Below are positions 62,641 through 64,000 of a stretch of DNA of 64,000 nucleotides, in pieces. Within the stretch, counting starts at the first letter, position 1, and each line of letters begins with the position of its first letter. This DNA is from Aliivibrio sifiae (GTDB lineage: Bacteria; Pseudomonadota; Gammaproteobacteria; Enterobacterales; Vibrionaceae). Under the pieces are notes generated by a model. That model was not told where the DNA came from and ran no database searches. It saw nothing but the letters and a program-made list of their open reading frames with translations. The translations under genes were made by a program, and so were the position numbers. The DNA is taken from the NCBI RefSeq assembly GCF_002954705.1, contig NZ_MSCO01000002.1, forward strand, positions 1,016,571 to 1,080,570, read 5' to 3'.

Positions 62641-63921
62641 TTAAATACGAGTTACTCGAACTTTACTCGCTCTATTGTTATCAATCGACAATACTTCAAA
62701 ACTCCATTCTTGGTATTGAATTACCTCTCCTACCATTGGAACTTTACTTGTTAACCACATAAACATACCTGTTAATGTTTGATAATCAGCTTCTTTTTCT
62801 TCAGGTAGCGTATTTAAATCTAAAGTGTCTTTAAGGACTGTCGTTGGAATGGAGCCATCTAATATCCATTCTTTTTCTGAAACCTGTTCTGCCCACGAAT
62901 CATTCGGATTTTCTGATTTGAATTCGCCGGCCAATGCTTCTAATAAATCTTTTTGAGTAACAATACCTTGAGCGTCACCGTATTCATCAACAACCAGAGC
63001 AATTTCTTCACCTGTAGTTCTTAACAACTCAAGCAGCTCGCTACCTACTTTATTTTCTAAAATAGTTAAGCATGGCAATAGGTTACGCATTAACCACTTA
63101 GTTCGATGCTCTTGATGACATGCTTTTAATAAGAATCGAGAGGTTGTAAAGCCTAAGACATTGTCCATTCCTCCTCGGGTAACAGGGTAAATAGAATAAT
63201 CTGAGCGCAGTAACTTAGGTAAGTTCTCATCCCATGACTGTTCAGTATCAAAGTATACTAATTCGCTTCTTGGCGTCATTAATGAGGCGACTTTCCGATC
63301 ATCTAAATGGAAAATATTACGCACCATGCTGTGCTCTTGCTTTTCAATTACACCTTGCTCTGAGCCTTCATACAATAACGCATGAATGTCATCTTCTGTA
63401 ATAGACGCTTCATCAGAATTAGAGCGCCCTAATAAACGCAAGATGGCATCTGTTGAGATAGACAGTAAGAATACAAACGGTCTTGATATCGAAGCTAACA
63501 AACCAATAGGGGCCGCAATAAGAGTTGATATCCGCTCTGCATGAAACTGAGCTATACGTTTTGGTACCAATTCACCGACAACAATTGATACATAAGTAAT
63601 AACAACAACAGTTGAGATCGTTGAAATGGTTGGTGCAAGATTTACAGGTACACCTACGGATATGATCAATTCTGATAATGGCCCAGCCAGAGCATCCTCA
63701 CCTAAGATACCGTTAAGGATACCAATGACGGTAATACCTATTTGTACAGTAGATAAAAATTGTGTCGGATCTTCACCCAGCTTTATCGCTTTTGCAGCAG
63801 ATTTACTGCCCTCTGCGGCTAATTTTTGTAATCGACTCTTTTTTGCTGTCATCAATGCAATTTCTGACATAGCAAACACACCATTAATCACAATTAAAAA
63901 AAGTAAAATGGCAATATCCAA
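62641..63921 (-). CDS. CNNM/CorC-type membrane protein (DUF21, CBS pair, CorC_HlyC domain)
   Basis: A 426-residue protein. Residues 1-190 form the DUF21 transporter domain (FLIVINGVFAMSEIALMTAK, then STVQIGITVIGILNGILGED and VGELVPKRIAQFHAERISTL). A CBS pair follows (DDRKVASLMTPRSELVYFDT and VVDEYGDAQGIVTQKDLLEA), and the C-terminus is a CorC_HlyC domain. Relatives transport magnesium or affect its efflux, and are often annotated as hemolysins. The sequence gives no evidence for hemolysis. It is a single gene with a terminator after it. Confidence 0.9.
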   Translation of the reverse strand: MDIAILLFLIVINGVFAMSEIALMTAKKSRLQKLAAEGSKSAAKAIKLGEDPTQFLSTVQIGITVIGILNGILGEDALAGPLSELIISVGVPVNLAPTISTISTVVVITYVSIVVGELVPKRIAQFHAERISTLIAAPIGLLASISRPFVFLLSISTDAILRLLGRSNSDEASITEDDIHALLYEGSEQGVIEKQEHSMVRNIFHLDDRKVASLMTPRSELVYFDTEQSWDENLPKLLRSDYSIYPVTRGGMDNVLGFTTSRFLLKACHQEHRTKWLMRNLLPCLTILENKVGSELLELLRTTGEEIALVVDEYGDAQGIVTQKDLLEALAGEFKSENPNDSWAEQVSEKEWILDGSIPTTVLKDTLDLNTLPEEKEADYQTLTGMFMWLTSKVPMVGEVIQYQEWSFEVLSIDNNRASKVRVTRI

Positions 63922-64000
63922 TGTAAACCTCTAAATAATAAATAGACTATTACAGCAACAATACGCTGTAATTTTATATCCTTATATTCCTGATTTACGA

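Noticed and set aside
1-64000. CRISPR arrays, tRNA or rRNA genes, integron or phage modules
   Set aside because: None of the expected repeat spacing, cloverleaf or structural gene signatures was seen on reading the window.

Overview
The window is a low-GC gammaproteobacterial segment that reads as Vibrionaceae, most likely the Aliivibrio (Vibrio fischeri) group and perhaps its second chromosome. The attribution is inference from protein resemblance, the gene mix (glpFK/glpR/glpD, a full bcs cellulose cluster, RarD, a Vibrio-type metal exporter, many c-di-GMP genes) and short ATACCAAT...ATTGGTAT elements of a kind I associate with these genomes. No rRNA, tRNA or CRISPR array was seen.

Layout. 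1-5560: glycerol-3-phosphate regulon (glpD cut by the window start, glpR, glpK, glpF) with GlpR-type operators. 5560-19890: an outer-membrane barrel protein, a leucine-rich-repeat protein kinase, a HlyD/ABC/ABC-2 export operon, astB, a Fur-box-preceded heavy-metal exporter, a YghU-type glutathione transferase with a DsbA-like oxidoreductase, rarD, an AraC regulator divergent from a PLP aminotransferase, and an M14 cytosolic-type carboxypeptidase. 20260-23640: a c-di-GMP-I (GEMM) riboswitch in front of a 1015-residue secreted trypsin-like protease with two chitin-binding modules; related terminators and MITE-like elements lie on both sides. 23890-26810: two unknown small membrane proteins (one with an exact 15-residue proline repeat) and an arsR-acr3 arsenite resistance unit. 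26845-31377: a cbb3-type oxidase operon (cytochrome c, ccoN, ccoO) whose CcoP is fused to a three-heme dehydrogenase-type cytochrome c. 31600-34440: two broken regulators, a norR-like sigma54 activator with a frameshift, stops and a missing DNA-binding domain, and an XRE regulator split by a 195-bp MITE with perfect 18-bp inverted repeats.

34478-48921: complete cellulose / phosphoethanolamine-cellulose cluster, bcsRQABZC on the minus strand and bcsEFG divergent on the plus strand. 48998-58124: YhcH-family protein, AraC regulator, small membrane protein plus HlyD protein, RecX-like protein, MocR regulator divergent from an EamA exporter, and an ABC transporter. 58283-62369: a three-gene c-di-GMP operon, two related diguanylate cyclases and a CSS-EAL phosphodiesterase. 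62641-63921: a CNNM/CorC-type membrane protein.

Cyclic di-GMP is the recurring theme: it is made and degraded by the 58-62 kb operon, sensed by the PilZ domain of BcsA and probably by BcsE, and sensed by the riboswitch before the chitin-binding protease. This suggests, by inference only, a surface-attachment or chitin-colonisation role for much of the window. The second theme is small-scale genome decay and MITE activity around 31.6-34.4 kb.
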